From SZUA-320 sp963707875 (lineage in GTDB: Bacteria > Gemmatimonadota > Gemmatimonadetes > Gemmatimonadales > GWC2-71-9), in assembly GCA_963707875.1 (NCBI GenBank), contig CAVPRU010000001.1:558001-622000 (forward strand): a stretch of DNA of 64,000 nucleotides, written 5' to 3'. A program made the position numbers and the translations under genes. Below the pieces are notes generated by a model that did no database searches, was not told where the DNA came from, and saw only the letters and a program-made list of their open reading frames with translations. Shown one piece after another: positions 1-8,552 of the stretch (position 1 is its first letter; every line of letters starts with the position of its first letter).

Positions 1-119
1 TTCTTCAGAATCTGGATCTCCTCCAGGCCGGCCCGGGACAGATACCGGACTTCTCTGCTGCCCAGGAGCGCCGCCCCGTACCCGACGAAGAGTCCGACGG
101 CGGTCAAGAAGAGTCCCAT
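1..119 (-). CDS. N-terminus of a membrane-anchored protein, cut by the window edge (possible DUF2265-type aminopeptidase)
   Basis: An ATG at 119 on the minus strand opens a frame with no stop that runs off the window. A GGAGG lies 9 nt before the ATG. The 39 visible residues begin with a hydrophobic segment (residues 3-20) followed by REVRYLSRAGLEEIQILKK. In known predicted aminopeptidases (PF10023) a single N-terminal helix is followed by a similar 'yl.raa..e..iL' stretch, so that family is my best guess, but only the anchor is visible. It is the third gene of the minus-strand run after the M30-like and PorV-like genes, 17 nt downstream of the latter. Confidence 0.4.
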   Translation of the reverse strand, partial: MGLFLTAVGLFVGYGAALLGSREVRYLSRAGLEEIQILK

Positions 120-136
120 CCGCACTCGCCTCCAGG

Positions 137-1012
137 TCACAGGGTAAAGCGCACTCCCACCAGGTGGAGCGGGCGGCGATCGCGCCGGTCCAGGTAGGCG
201 TAGTCGATCCCGGCGCCGCGCCCGAGCACGATCGTGCCACCCAGTGAGGGATTGGCAAAGGCGCTGCCCGGGAGTCGAGAGCCTACCCCGATGCGAGCCA
301 CCAGCCCGACACCATAGAAGACCGCGCCGCCCTCCAGACCGACCCGGTTCATCCCGTCGCCGTCCACCCAGACGCGTTCGATCGTTGCCAGCAGCCGACC
401 GTTGGAATAGGAATCGACGAGGTTGAGGCTGAAGCCGAGGTGGACGACCGTCGGCACATCGAGCACCGACCCTCCCGACCGGATCCGCCCGACATTCTGG
501 ACCGAGAACGCCAACGCCGCGATCTCGAAGAACGCGACGGTCACCGCCGCATCGGTGGACAGCACTCGGCGGACGGCCCCGGAGGAGTCTTCGATGGAGT
601 AGTAGTGGCCCGAAGTCCCGAGCGCCACGCCCCGCACCCTGGTCACCAGGGAGGTCACCGCTTCGACGTTGTCCCGCTGGGCATCGCCCGGCTCGAACTG
701 CAGGTACCGGAAACCACCGCCGATATTGAATTCGCCAACCCGGGCCGCGACGGCGCCCATCAGGTACTGGGTCTTCGGCTCGGGCTTTCCATAGGTGGCT
801 TCCACGCTGGTGACCCGGATCGGGGCCAGCCCGGCCGGGTTGGTGAAGACCGAGCCGGCATAGCCGATCATCGCCGCGGAGGCCCCGCCCAGGCCGGCGG
901 TTCGTGCCGTCAGCGGAGTCCCGGGCAGCTGGCCGACCCACGCCTGTGCCTGGAGCGGGCCGGCCAGGCCGGCAAGGATCAGGAGCCCAGCGGCAAAGCG
1001 CCCCGGCATCAT
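137..1012 (-). CDS. PorV/PorQ-like outer membrane beta-barrel protein
   Basis: A 291-residue protein with a cleavable signal peptide (hydrophobic residues 5-19, cleavage probably near LQAQA). The mature start has the family signature TAGLGGASAAMIGYAGSVFTNPAGLA, seen here over residues 38-63, which in PorV/PorQ and related UPF0164-like barrels precedes alternating beta strands. The C-terminus ends in a short aromatic strand (VGVRFTL). The start is set by GAGGTGA 7 nt before an ATGATG pair; that ribosome site overlaps the end of the upstream peptidase gene, so the two are probably one operon. In Bacteroidota PorV serves type IX secretion; no other secretion component is in the window, so here only an outer membrane location is inferred. 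Confidence 0.7.
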   Translation of the reverse strand: MMPGRFAAGLLILAGLAGPLQAQAWVGQLPGTPLTARTAGLGGASAAMIGYAGSVFTNPAGLAPIRVTSVEATYGKPEPKTQYLMGAVAARVGEFNIGGGFRYLQFEPGDAQRDNVEAVTSLVTRVRGVALGTSGHYYSIEDSSGAVRRVLSTDAAVTVAFFEIAALAFSVQNVGRIRSGGSVLDVPTVVHLGFSLNLVDSYSNGRLLATIERVWVDGDGMNRVGLEGGAVFYGVGLVARIGVGSRLPGSAFANPSLGGTIVLGRGAGIDYAYLDRRDRRPLHLVGVRFTL

Positions 1013-1021
1013 CGGTTCACC

Positions 1022-2728
1022 TCAGCGAATCCTGACCACGGCGATCCGGGCCGCCACCGTGGGGTCGAGCGGGTTGCCAGCGACATCGCGCGCCAGGGTG
1101 AGATCCAGCACCTGGGCCCCGCCCGGCTGGATCACCTGATAGTGTTTGCCGCTCCCGCCCCGCAGGGTCCCTGAATGGGAGAAGGCCCCCACAATCAGCG
1201 GAGGATCCGCGGGCCACGCCCTCGGGAATGCGGCGTCCTCGGTGCAGCAGTTGGCCAGGAACACGGCGCGAAACCCCCAGGACTTGTAGCTGACTCTGCC
1301 ATTCAGGGGAGCGAAGCCGGGCAGGTCGTCGGCCCACACCGCCAGCAGCCATTCCGCCACCAGGGTCGTGAAGGGGGCGCCGGTCACGGTCTGCACGTTA
1401 GTCGCCCCCGTCAGTCTGGTCTGAACCAGACTCCGGGTGACGTTGGTCCCCAGGGAATCGGTGCCCCAGTGATCGGCGAGCCAGCGGACGAAGAGCCACG
1501 CGGCACCCCGCTCGGGCAGGGTGCCGGCCGAGCTGCTCGGGAACACGAGGAAGTTGGCCTCGGCGTCCTCGAGGTAGTCGTAGGCATCGATCAGGTTCGC
1601 GCTGCCGTACTGGCTCCGGCAGGAGGTGAACCCCTGGCACTCGCTGGCAGGGATCAGCCGGCCTCCCAATTCCTCCGCAAAATGGCTCAACCCTTCGTTC
1701 AGCCACGCCACTTCGCCGGTGGTCGCGGCCAGCACCAGGACATGCTGGTTGTAGCTGATCATGTGCTGCAGTTCGTGGATCATGGTCGGTTTGAGCCGGT
1801 CTATTGTCGGTCGTCGCTCCGCGGTGGTGCACCCGCCGGTCGCTGGGGAGGGGACCATCCCGTAGAACACTTCCCCCCGGTTGGAGCCGGTGACGGTCAA
1901 CAGGTCCCCACCCCAGAAGAAACCGAGAATCCGGCCGTTGCTGCAGTCCGGGGTGAGGGCATTGACCGCGTCGGTCAGCAGGATCGCGATCACGCCGTTG
2001 CCGTCGATGTCCGACTCCGATCCGAAGGCGGTCTGGTCGATCGGGTAGAGCAACTGATCGAAGGTCTGCCCCAGTTCATTCAGATCGCCCTGGGTCAGGG
2101 TGAATCCCCCGCCCGGAACGGTCAGGTCGAGATACACCGCCGCCTTGGTCCCGACGTAGCGGGCCTCGGCCGCGACCTGAGTGAAGGCGGTGCACTGGAG
2201 GTTGGAGCAGACATTGAACGTGCGCTGTGATCCGAGGACCGGCGGGGCGGTGACGACAGGGGCGGCGGCGAGCGGAACCCGGAGCGCGGGGTCGGAGGCG
2301 AGTTCGGCCTCGCGGCGCCTGAGATTCTGGTGGAACCGGACCGCGTCATCGACGGGTTGGACGACCGGTCCAACGGGGAACGGCCCCACCGAGGCGGGGG
2401 GCGCGGCGCTGGCGCCGGAGCTGGCCTTGACCGTGTAGCCGCTGGAGACGCCGGTGGAGGTCACCAACCCGGATCCCGACACCACGGCGACCAGGTACTC
2501 CTGATCGGCTCCGCCCGACGCGACCGAGGGGAACCGGATGCATCCGTTGGAGGCCCCGGGGTCCACCACGGTGTGTCCCCCGACCGAGAGGCTGATGGTC
2601 ATCGGGGCGGCGCAGCCGACGGGCGGCGGTGGCGGTGGCTGGGGGCCGGGGCCCCCTCCGCCACAGCCGGCGAGCAGCACGAGGGTGGGCGCCGCCGCCC
2701 AGCGGAGCAGTCTCGAAATCAACGTCAT
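1022..2728 (-). CDS. Secreted zinc metallopeptidase lipoprotein, M30 (hyicolysin)-like
   Basis: A 568-residue protein. The ATG at 2728 is preceded by TGAGGAACTGG; the longer upstream reading is non-coding. The N-terminus is a lipoprotein signal (VLLAGC) followed by a short Gly and seven-Pro linker. The catalytic region carries HELQH with a downstream WLNEGLSHFAEE, giving the HExxH zinc ligands and the distal Glu typical of M30-type gluzincins, and DIDGNG before it looks like a calcium loop. The C-terminal 100 residues resemble a beta-sandwich. It is probably anchored in the outer membrane or exposed at the surface and degrades extracellular protein. It is first in the minus-strand run and is divergent from dnaE. 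Family assignment is from motif order only. Confidence 0.75.
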   Translation of the reverse strand: MTLISRLLRWAAAPTLVLLAGCGGGGPGPQPPPPPPVGCAAPMTISLSVGGHTVVDPGASNGCIRFPSVASGGADQEYLVAVVSGSGLVTSTGVSSGYTVKASSGASAAPPASVGPFPVGPVVQPVDDAVRFHQNLRRREAELASDPALRVPLAAAPVVTAPPVLGSQRTFNVCSNLQCTAFTQVAAEARYVGTKAAVYLDLTVPGGGFTLTQGDLNELGQTFDQLLYPIDQTAFGSESDIDGNGVIAILLTDAVNALTPDCSNGRILGFFWGGDLLTVTGSNRGEVFYGMVPSPATGGCTTAERRPTIDRLKPTMIHELQHMISYNQHVLVLAATTGEVAWLNEGLSHFAEELGGRLIPASECQGFTSCRSQYGSANLIDAYDYLEDAEANFLVFPSSSAGTLPERGAAWLFVRWLADHWGTDSLGTNVTRSLVQTRLTGATNVQTVTGAPFTTLVAEWLLAVWADDLPGFAPLNGRVSYKSWGFRAVFLANCCTEDAAFPRAWPADPPLIVGAFSHSGTLRGGSGKHYQVIQPGGAQVLDLTLARDVAGNPLDPTVAARIAVVRIR

Positions 2729-2750
2729 CCAGTTCCTCAGAAGGTGTCGT

Positions 2751-2780
2751 AAACTATGCCATGACAACGGCTTTTGACAA
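2751..2780 (-). promoter_or_regulatory. Putative sigma-70 promoter for the M30-like operon
   Basis: Read on the minus strand: -35 TTGTCA (2780-2775), 18-nt spacer, -10 TAGTTT (2756-2751), about 22 nt before the ATG at 2728. The -35 hexamer overlaps that of the dnaE promoter on the other strand. Confidence 0.5.
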
Positions 2781-2802
2781 TTGCCGGGACCGCCCGTAGC
2801 TT
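2774..2802 (+). promoter_or_regulatory. Putative sigma-70 promoter for the dnaE operon
   Basis: Consensus -35 TTGACA (2774-2779), 17-nt spacer, -10 TAGCTT (2797-2802). The leader to the dnaE ATG is about 195 nt; I see no riboswitch-like structure in it. It shares its -35 bases with the divergent promoter. Confidence 0.55.
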
Positions 2803-3003
2803 CCGGTTCCCCCGGGCAAGGTCGGCATTGGCCCTCGGTTGGACGACCGGCCACCGCCGTATCCCGCCCGGGAGGACCCGATAGGGGAAAGGTGCCGTTT
2901 CGCGTCCGAGGCGGGGGCCGCCCTCTCACTGATCGCTGGACGCAGGGCTCCGGGGTGTCCCGCTGGACGCCGAATGGACCGGGCAGCCCGGGCGTAGCGT
3001 GCC

Positions 3004-6000
3004 ATGGCCTTCGCACATCTCCATACCCACAGCGAATTCTCGCTGCTCGACGGAGCCAATCGGATCCCTGAGCTGGTGGATCGTGTCAAGCAACTCGGGA
3101 TGGACTCGCTGGCCGTCACCGACCATGGCAACCTCCATGCGGCCTGGTCGTTCTATGAGACGGCCCGGGCCCGGAAGATCCGTCCCATTCTCGGATTCGA
3201 AGCCTACCTGGCGTTCGGATCCCGGCAAGTTCAACAGAAGCAGAACTGGGCCCCTGCCGCCTACAGTCACCTGGTCCTCCTGGCCACCAACCGCACCGGG
3301 TACCAGAACCTGATCCGGCTCAGCTCGATCGGCTATACCGAAGGGTTCTATCGGCGCCCCCGGATCGATCGTGAAGTCCTGGAGCGACATTCCGGGGGCA
3401 TTGCCTGCCTGGCCGGCTGCCTCTCGGGCGAAATCGCCCTCTGGCTTCGGGCGGGCCGGTACCAGGACGCCAAGGCCACCGCCCAGTGGCTGGCGGGGGT
3501 GTTCGGCCCCGAGCGGTTCTGGCTCGAGATCCAGGAGCACGGCATCCCCGAGGAGCGACTGGTCACCGGCGGGATGCTTCGGCTGGGCTCGGAGCTCGGT
3601 CTCGGGGTGGTCGCCACCAATGACGCCCACTACCTGACACGGGAGGATGCCGAACCCCACGACGTCCTCCTGGCGATCGGAACCGGGGCGGACCTCGACG
3701 ACCCCAAGCGGTTCCGGTTTACCGGTCAGGAGTCGTACGTCAAGAGCGAGGCCGAGATGCGCCAGCTCTTCCCCGACCATCCCGAGACGATCGACAACAC
3801 GATGCGGGTGGCCGAACTCTGCGAGTTCGACTTTGAGAAGCGGTATTTCCTCCCGGAATTCCCCCGGCCGGCGGGTTACGCCACCGACGAGGATCTGCTC
3901 CGAACCCTGGCTGAAACGGGGGCGGTGGAACGCTATGGGTCGCCGCTGCCGGAAGCGGTCCGGACCCGCCTCGAGTACGAACTGGGAGTGATCAACACCG
4001 CGGGTTATGCCGGCTACTTCCTCATCGTCCAGGACTTCATCGCCGCCGCCAGGGATCGGGGAATTCCGGTGGGCCCCGGACGAGGATCGGCGGCCGGCTC
4101 CCTGATCGCCTACGCGCTCCGGATCACCGATGTCGACCCGCTCCGGTTCGACCTGCTGTTCGAGCGGTTCCTCAATCCGGAACGGGTTTCGATGCCGGAC
4201 ATCGACATCGATTTCTGCTACGAGCGCCGGGGCGAGGTGATCGAGTACGTCCGGGAGCGCTATGGCCGCGACAGCGTCGGCCAGATCATCACCTTCGGCA
4301 CCTTGAAGGCCCGGGCCGCGATCAAGGACGTGGCCCGGGTTCTCAAGATCCCGATGGGCGATGCGGACAAGATCTCCAAGCTGATCCCCTCGGGGCCTGC
4401 CTACAACCTGAAGATCCCCGAGGCGGTCAAGAAGATCACCGAGTTGCGGGAATTGGTCGCCGGGAATCCGCTCTATCAACGGCTGGTCGACCTCGCCTCC
4501 CGGATCGAAGGCACCTCGCGCCACGCCTCGGTCCACGCGGCCGGCGTGGTGATCGCCCCCGGCCCGCTCCACGACTACGTCCCGGTCTGCACGGCGCCGA
4601 CCAAGGGTTCCGGCCAGAGCGCCGATGGGGACTCGATCATCTGTCAGTACGACATGGTCGCGCTGGAGAAGGTCGGGATGCTCAAGATGGACCTGCTGGG
4701 GCTCAAGACCCTTACGGTCATCCACGATGCGGTGGAGCAGATCCGGATCCGGCATGGGGTGGCCCCGGACATGGCGGCCCTGACCTTTGATGACCCGGGG
4801 GTCTACGCGCTGCTCCGGTCGGGCCGGACCGCGGGGGTCTTCCAGTTCGAGTCCCCGCTGGCCACCGACACCCTCCGGTCGATGAAGTGCGACCGGTTCG
4901 ACGATCTGGTCGCCAGCAACGCCCTGCTCCGCCCGGGGCCCCTGGATGCGGGGATGCATACGGTGTTCATCAGGCGGAAGCTGGGTCTGGAGCCGGTCAG
5001 CTATCCCCACCCGCTGCTGGTGGACATCCTCGAGCCGACCTACGGGGTCATCACCTACCAGGAACAGGTGATGCGGATCGCCAACGTACTGGCGGGGTTT
5101 TCCCTGGCCGAAGCCGACGTCCTCCGGAAGGCGGTGGGGAAGAAGGACGCTGACCTGATCCGGGCGGAGTTGGAACGGTTCGTCGAGCGGACCGTGGCCC
5201 AGGGGCACTCCAAGAAGCTGGCCGACGAACTGGCGGCCCAGATCGAGACCTTCGGTCGCTACGGGTTCAACAAGTCCCACTCGGTGGCCTACTCGGTCTT
5301 GTCCTATCAGACCGCCTGGCTCAAGGCGCACTACCCCGCCGAATTCATGGCCGCCCTGCTGTCCTCGGAAATCGGCAACACCGACAAGGTGGTCGAGTAC
5401 ATCAACGAGGCCCGGGAACTCGGACTCGAGGTGCTGCCTCCCGACGTGCGGGAATCGGGCTTCAAGTTCACGGTCGTGGGGGACACCCGGATGCGGTTCG
5501 GGCTGGGCGCCATCCGGAACGTCGGTCGCGGAGCGATCGAGTCGATCATCGCCGCCCGGGAGCCGATCCCGCCCACCTCGCTGGCGGAGCTGGCGGAACG
5601 GCTCGACCTTCGGCTCTGCAACCGGCGGGTCCTCGAGTCCCTGGTCGCCGCCGGCGCCTGCGACGCGTTTCATCCGGAGCGGTCACAGATGTTCGGCGCG
5701 CTGGAGGGGATGGTGTCCGAGGCCCAACTCCGGCAGCAGGAAAAGGAGGCCGGTCAGGCCTCGCTGTTCGGCGAGGCGGTGCCGGCCCGTACCCTGTCGG
5801 CGGAGTTGCCCCCGTTGCCTCCCTGGCCCGAAGCCGAACGGCTGGCCCGCGAAAAGGAAGTCCTCGGGTTCTTCATCTCGGGCCATCCCCTGGATCGGTT
5901 CCGGGCCGAAGTCGAGTTGCTCGGCACCCGGTCGACCGCGACCCTGGGCCGCTGGAGCGAGCACCCGGTGGCCATCGCGGCGGTCGTCACCATGGTGAAG

Positions 6001-6480
6001 CGCCAGATCTCCAAGAAGACCGGGAAGGAGTACGCCCGGCTGGTGCTGGAGGACTTCCACGGAACCGCCGAAGCGATCGTGTTCCCCGATGCCTGGGCCA
6101 AGCTGAGCCAGACCATCCTGCCGGACCAGGCGATGCTGTTGACCGGCGGCTACAGCGCCCGGGACCGTGGGGAGGAGGTCGCGCCGTTCGTGGTGGAAGG
6201 GGCCCAGGGACTGGACGACCTCCGGCGGGCCGGGTCCCTGGGCCTCCGGCTGCGGCTGGGGACGGCGGGGGGGATCACCCCCCAGACCGTCCGGTCGGCG
6301 GTGGCGCTCTGCGCCACTCACCCCGGTCCATCCCCGGTCTATATTGAATGGACCGGGACCGACGGGTCGGTCCTTCGGCTCCGGTCCCGGCGGCACCGGA
6401 TTCAACCCGACGAAGAACTGATCGGCGCGCTGCGGGGCCTCCTGGGCTCCGACGCCGTGCTGGTCGTCAAGGCGGAGTAG
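3004..6480 (+). CDS. dnaE: DNA polymerase III subunit alpha
   Basis: Replicative polymerase, 1158 residues, the usual length for DnaE1. The N-terminal PHP domain opens with HLHTHSEFSLLDGA and VTDHGNLHAAW. The palm carries the acidic cluster PDIDIDF near residue 400 and KMDLLGLKT near residue 562, which hold the three catalytic aspartates. The finger/beta-clamp-binding part contains GFNKSHSVAYSVLSYQTAWLK, a DnaE hallmark of which I see all key positions. A helix-hairpin-helix and an OB fold (about residues 960-1060) complete it. It is first gene of a plus-strand run; accA starts 3 nt after its stop, so co-transcription is likely. No disruption seen. Confidence 0.97.
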   Translation: MAFAHLHTHSEFSLLDGANRIPELVDRVKQLGMDSLAVTDHGNLHAAWSFYETARARKIRPILGFEAYLAFGSRQVQQKQNWAPAAYSHLVLLATNRTGYQNLIRLSSIGYTEGFYRRPRIDREVLERHSGGIACLAGCLSGEIALWLRAGRYQDAKATAQWLAGVFGPERFWLEIQEHGIPEERLVTGGMLRLGSELGLGVVATNDAHYLTREDAEPHDVLLAIGTGADLDDPKRFRFTGQESYVKSEAEMRQLFPDHPETIDNTMRVAELCEFDFEKRYFLPEFPRPAGYATDEDLLRTLAETGAVERYGSPLPEAVRTRLEYELGVINTAGYAGYFLIVQDFIAAARDRGIPVGPGRGSAAGSLIAYALRITDVDPLRFDLLFERFLNPERVSMPDIDIDFCYERRGEVIEYVRERYGRDSVGQIITFGTLKARAAIKDVARVLKIPMGDADKISKLIPSGPAYNLKIPEAVKKITELRELVAGNPLYQRLVDLASRIEGTSRHASVHAAGVVIAPGPLHDYVPVCTAPTKGSGQSADGDSIICQYDMVALEKVGMLKMDLLGLKTLTVIHDAVEQIRIRHGVAPDMAALTFDDPGVYALLRSGRTAGVFQFESPLATDTLRSMKCDRFDDLVASNALLRPGPLDAGMHTVFIRRKLGLEPVSYPHPLLVDILEPTYGVITYQEQVMRIANVLAGFSLAEADVLRKAVGKKDADLIRAELERFVERTVAQGHSKKLADELAAQIETFGRYGFNKSHSVAYSVLSYQTAWLKAHYPAEFMAALLSSEIGNTDKVVEYINEARELGLEVLPPDVRESGFKFTVVGDTRMRFGLGAIRNVGRGAIESIIAAREPIPPTSLAELAERLDLRLCNRRVLESLVAAGACDAFHPERSQMFGALEGMVSEAQLRQQEKEAGQASLFGEAVPARTLSAELPPLPPWPEAERLAREKEVLGFFISGHPLDRFRAEVELLGTRSTATLGRWSEHPVAIAAVVTMVKRQISKKTGKEYARLVLEDFHGTAEAIVFPDAWAKLSQTILPDQAMLLTGGYSARDRGEEVAPFVVEGAQGLDDLRRAGSLGLRLRLGTAGGITPQTVRSAVALCATHPGPSPVYIEWTGTDGSVLRLRSRRHRIQPDEELIGALRGLLGSDAVLVVKAE

Positions 6481-6483
6481 CCC

Positions 6484-7446
6484 ATGGCCAATCACTACGT
6501 GCTCGACGTCGAAAAGCCGCTGCAGGACCTGGAGCGGCAGATCGAGGAGCTGAATCGGCTGTACCAGGAGCGTGGGGTGGACGTGGGCGAGGAGTCGCAA
6601 CGGCTGCAGCAGAAGCTCGAAGGGCTGCGGCAGACCATCTACTCCAACCTGACCCCGATGCATCGGGTCATGCTCGCCCGGCACCCCCGGCGGCCCTACA
6701 CCCTGGACTACCTCGACACCATCTTCACCGATTTCATCGAACTGCACGGCGACCGGCTGTTCCGGGATGACCCGGCGATCGTGGGGGGCTGGGCCCGGCT
6801 CGCGGGCCAGTCGGTGATGGTGATTGGGCACCAGAAGGGCCGCGACACCAAGGACAACATTCGGCGGAACTTCGGGATGCCGCATCCCGAGGGCTATCGG
6901 AAAGCCCTCCGGCTGATGCGCCAGGCCGAACGGTTCCATGCCCCGGTGATCACCCTCATCGACACCCCGGGCGCCTATCCCGGGCTCGGGGCCGAGGAGC
7001 GGGGACAATCCGAGGCGCTGGCCACCAACATTTTGGAGATGGCGTCTCTCAAGAGCCCGATCGTCGCGGTGGTGATCGGGGAGGGCGGCTCGGGCGGTGC
7101 CCTGGCGCTCGGGGTGGCCGACCGGGTGCTGATGTTCGAGAACTCGGTCTACTCGGTGATCTCGCCGGAGGGCTGCGCGGCGATCCTGTGGAAGGACGCG
7201 ACCCAGCGCGAGCGCGCCGCCGAGGCGCTCCGCCTGACCGCCCAGGATCTGCACCGGCTGCACCTGATCGACGAGATCATCCCTGAGCCGATGGGAGGCG
7301 CCCATCAGGATCCGGAGGCGGCCGGGGAGAACCTGCGCGAGGCCCTGATCCGCCATCTCCATGACCTCCGGCGGAGCCGTCCCGAGAAGCTGGTCAAGCG
7401 CCGGGCCGAGAAGTACGGCGCCATGGGGACCTTCGCCGAGGTCTGA
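6484..7446 (+). CDS. accA: Acetyl-CoA carboxylase carboxyltransferase subunit alpha
   Basis: A 320-residue cytoplasmic enzyme subunit that with AccD transfers the carboxyl group from biotin to acetyl-CoA, the first step of fatty acid synthesis. Characteristic stretches are present: an N-terminal coiled region, LHGDRLFRDDPAIVGGWARL, GHQKGRDTKDNIRRNFGM, IDTPGAYPGLGAEERGQ and GEGGSGGALALGVADRV, which includes the oxyanion-hole glycines. The length equals the standard bacterial AccA. It starts 3 nt after dnaE, an arrangement also seen in many Proteobacteria, and its TGA overlaps the ATG of ricT (TGATG). No accD is in this window. Confidence 0.97.
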   Translation: MANHYVLDVEKPLQDLERQIEELNRLYQERGVDVGEESQRLQQKLEGLRQTIYSNLTPMHRVMLARHPRRPYTLDYLDTIFTDFIELHGDRLFRDDPAIVGGWARLAGQSVMVIGHQKGRDTKDNIRRNFGMPHPEGYRKALRLMRQAERFHAPVITLIDTPGAYPGLGAEERGQSEALATNILEMASLKSPIVAVVIGEGGSGGALALGVADRVLMFENSVYSVISPEGCAAILWKDATQRERAAEALRLTAQDLHRLHLIDEIIPEPMGGAHQDPEAAGENLREALIRHLHDLRRSRPEKLVKRRAEKYGAMGTFAEV

Positions 7447-8552
7447 TGACCGCCACCGTCGAAGTCCGGTTCAAGGGCATCCGCAAGGAGTACTACCGCT
7501 GGCAGGAGACGGTGGAGGATCTTCTGCGCCTGAAGGAACCCGTCATTGTGGAGGCCGAACGGGGCTTCGACTTCGGGTATGTGTCCGCCGTGGGCGACAC
7601 CGCCGCTCAGAAGTGCGGTGGCTGCAGCGGCTGTGGCACCGAAGACCCCAAGACCACCAAGCCACCCTCCCTCAAGGCAATCGTCCGCCGGGCCGGCCCG
7701 GACGACGTCCGCCAGGCGACCGACCTCCGGCAGGGTGAGGATGACATCCGGCGCCGGGTGGCGGAACGGGCCCGCTCTCATGGCCTGGAGCTCAAGATCT
7801 CCGACGCCGAGTGGCAGTGGGACCGGAAGAAGCTCACCGTGTTCTTCACGGCGGAGCAGCGGGTGGACTTTCGGGGGCTGGTCCGCGAGCTGGCCGCCCA
7901 GTATCACACCCGGATCGACCTGCGCCAGATCGGGGTGCGCGACGAGGCGGCCCGGCTCGGCGGGGTGGGGCGCTGCGGCCGCGAGTACTGCTGCTCAACC
8001 TGGCTGACCGAACTGAGTCCGGTGAGCCTGAGCCTGGCCAAGGACCAGCATCTCTCGCTCAATCCCAGCCAGATCTCGGGAGGCTGTGGTCGCCTGCTCT
8101 GCTGCCTGCGCTACGAACACGAGTTCTATGTTGCCCAGCGGAAGCGGTTCCCCAAGGAAGGCAAGATGATCCGGACCGCCCGGGGAACCGAGAAGGTGTC
8201 GGCAGTGGACATCTTCCGGGAACGGGTCTCGCTCCGGCACGACGAGGAAGGGCCCCGCACCGTCGGACTGGTTGCACTCCAGATGGAGCTCGAAGCCGTC
8301 GCCTCTGGCACCGTGGTCGTGCCCACCAAACCGATACCCCGCGAGCCGCACGCTCCGGGCGGAACCCACGGCCCCCGGGCCCCGGCCAGGACCCGCCGGG
8401 CGCCGCCCCCCCGCCCCGAACCGGAGGCCGCGAAGCCGGCCAACGCCACCGAGCCTGCGGCTGAGGCGCCTGCGGCCAAGCCCGCCCGCAAGCGTCGCCG
8501 GCGGCGGAGGGGGCCCCGGGGCAAGGGCGCTGACGGGTCGACTCCGAGCTAG
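7446..8552 (+). CDS. ricT: RicT/YaaT family PSP1-domain protein
   Basis: A 368-residue cytoplasmic protein. The PSP1 core has the family cysteines: an insert CGGCSGCG near residue 57, then GRCGREYCCSTWL and CGRLLCCLRYEHEFY. In Bacillus subtilis RicT works with RicA and RicF in a complex holding 4Fe-4S clusters that affects RNA processing and development; in this clade the role is not established. The last 90 residues are Pro/Ala rich and end in a run of Lys and Arg (KRRRRRRGPRGKG), an added tail likely to bind nucleic acid. It overlaps accA by one base and is followed directly by metG. Confidence 0.88.
   Translation: MTATVEVRFKGIRKEYYRWQETVEDLLRLKEPVIVEAERGFDFGYVSAVGDTAAQKCGGCSGCGTEDPKTTKPPSLKAIVRRAGPDDVRQATDLRQGEDDIRRRVAERARSHGLELKISDAEWQWDRKKLTVFFTAEQRVDFRGLVRELAAQYHTRIDLRQIGVRDEAARLGGVGRCGREYCCSTWLTELSPVSLSLAKDQHLSLNPSQISGGCGRLLCCLRYEHEFYVAQRKRFPKEGKMIRTARGTEKVSAVDIFRERVSLRHDEEGPRTVGLVALQMELEAVASGTVVVPTKPIPREPHAPGGTHGPRAPARTRRAPPPRPEPEAAKPANATEPAAEAPAAKPARKRRRRRRGPRGKGADGSTPS

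Noticed and set aside
2926..5673. A 915-codon open frame on the minus strand opposite dnaE
   Set aside because: Low-complexity Gly/Arg/Pro/Asp product, mirrors the GC-rich third positions of dnaE, which has all its motifs on the plus strand.
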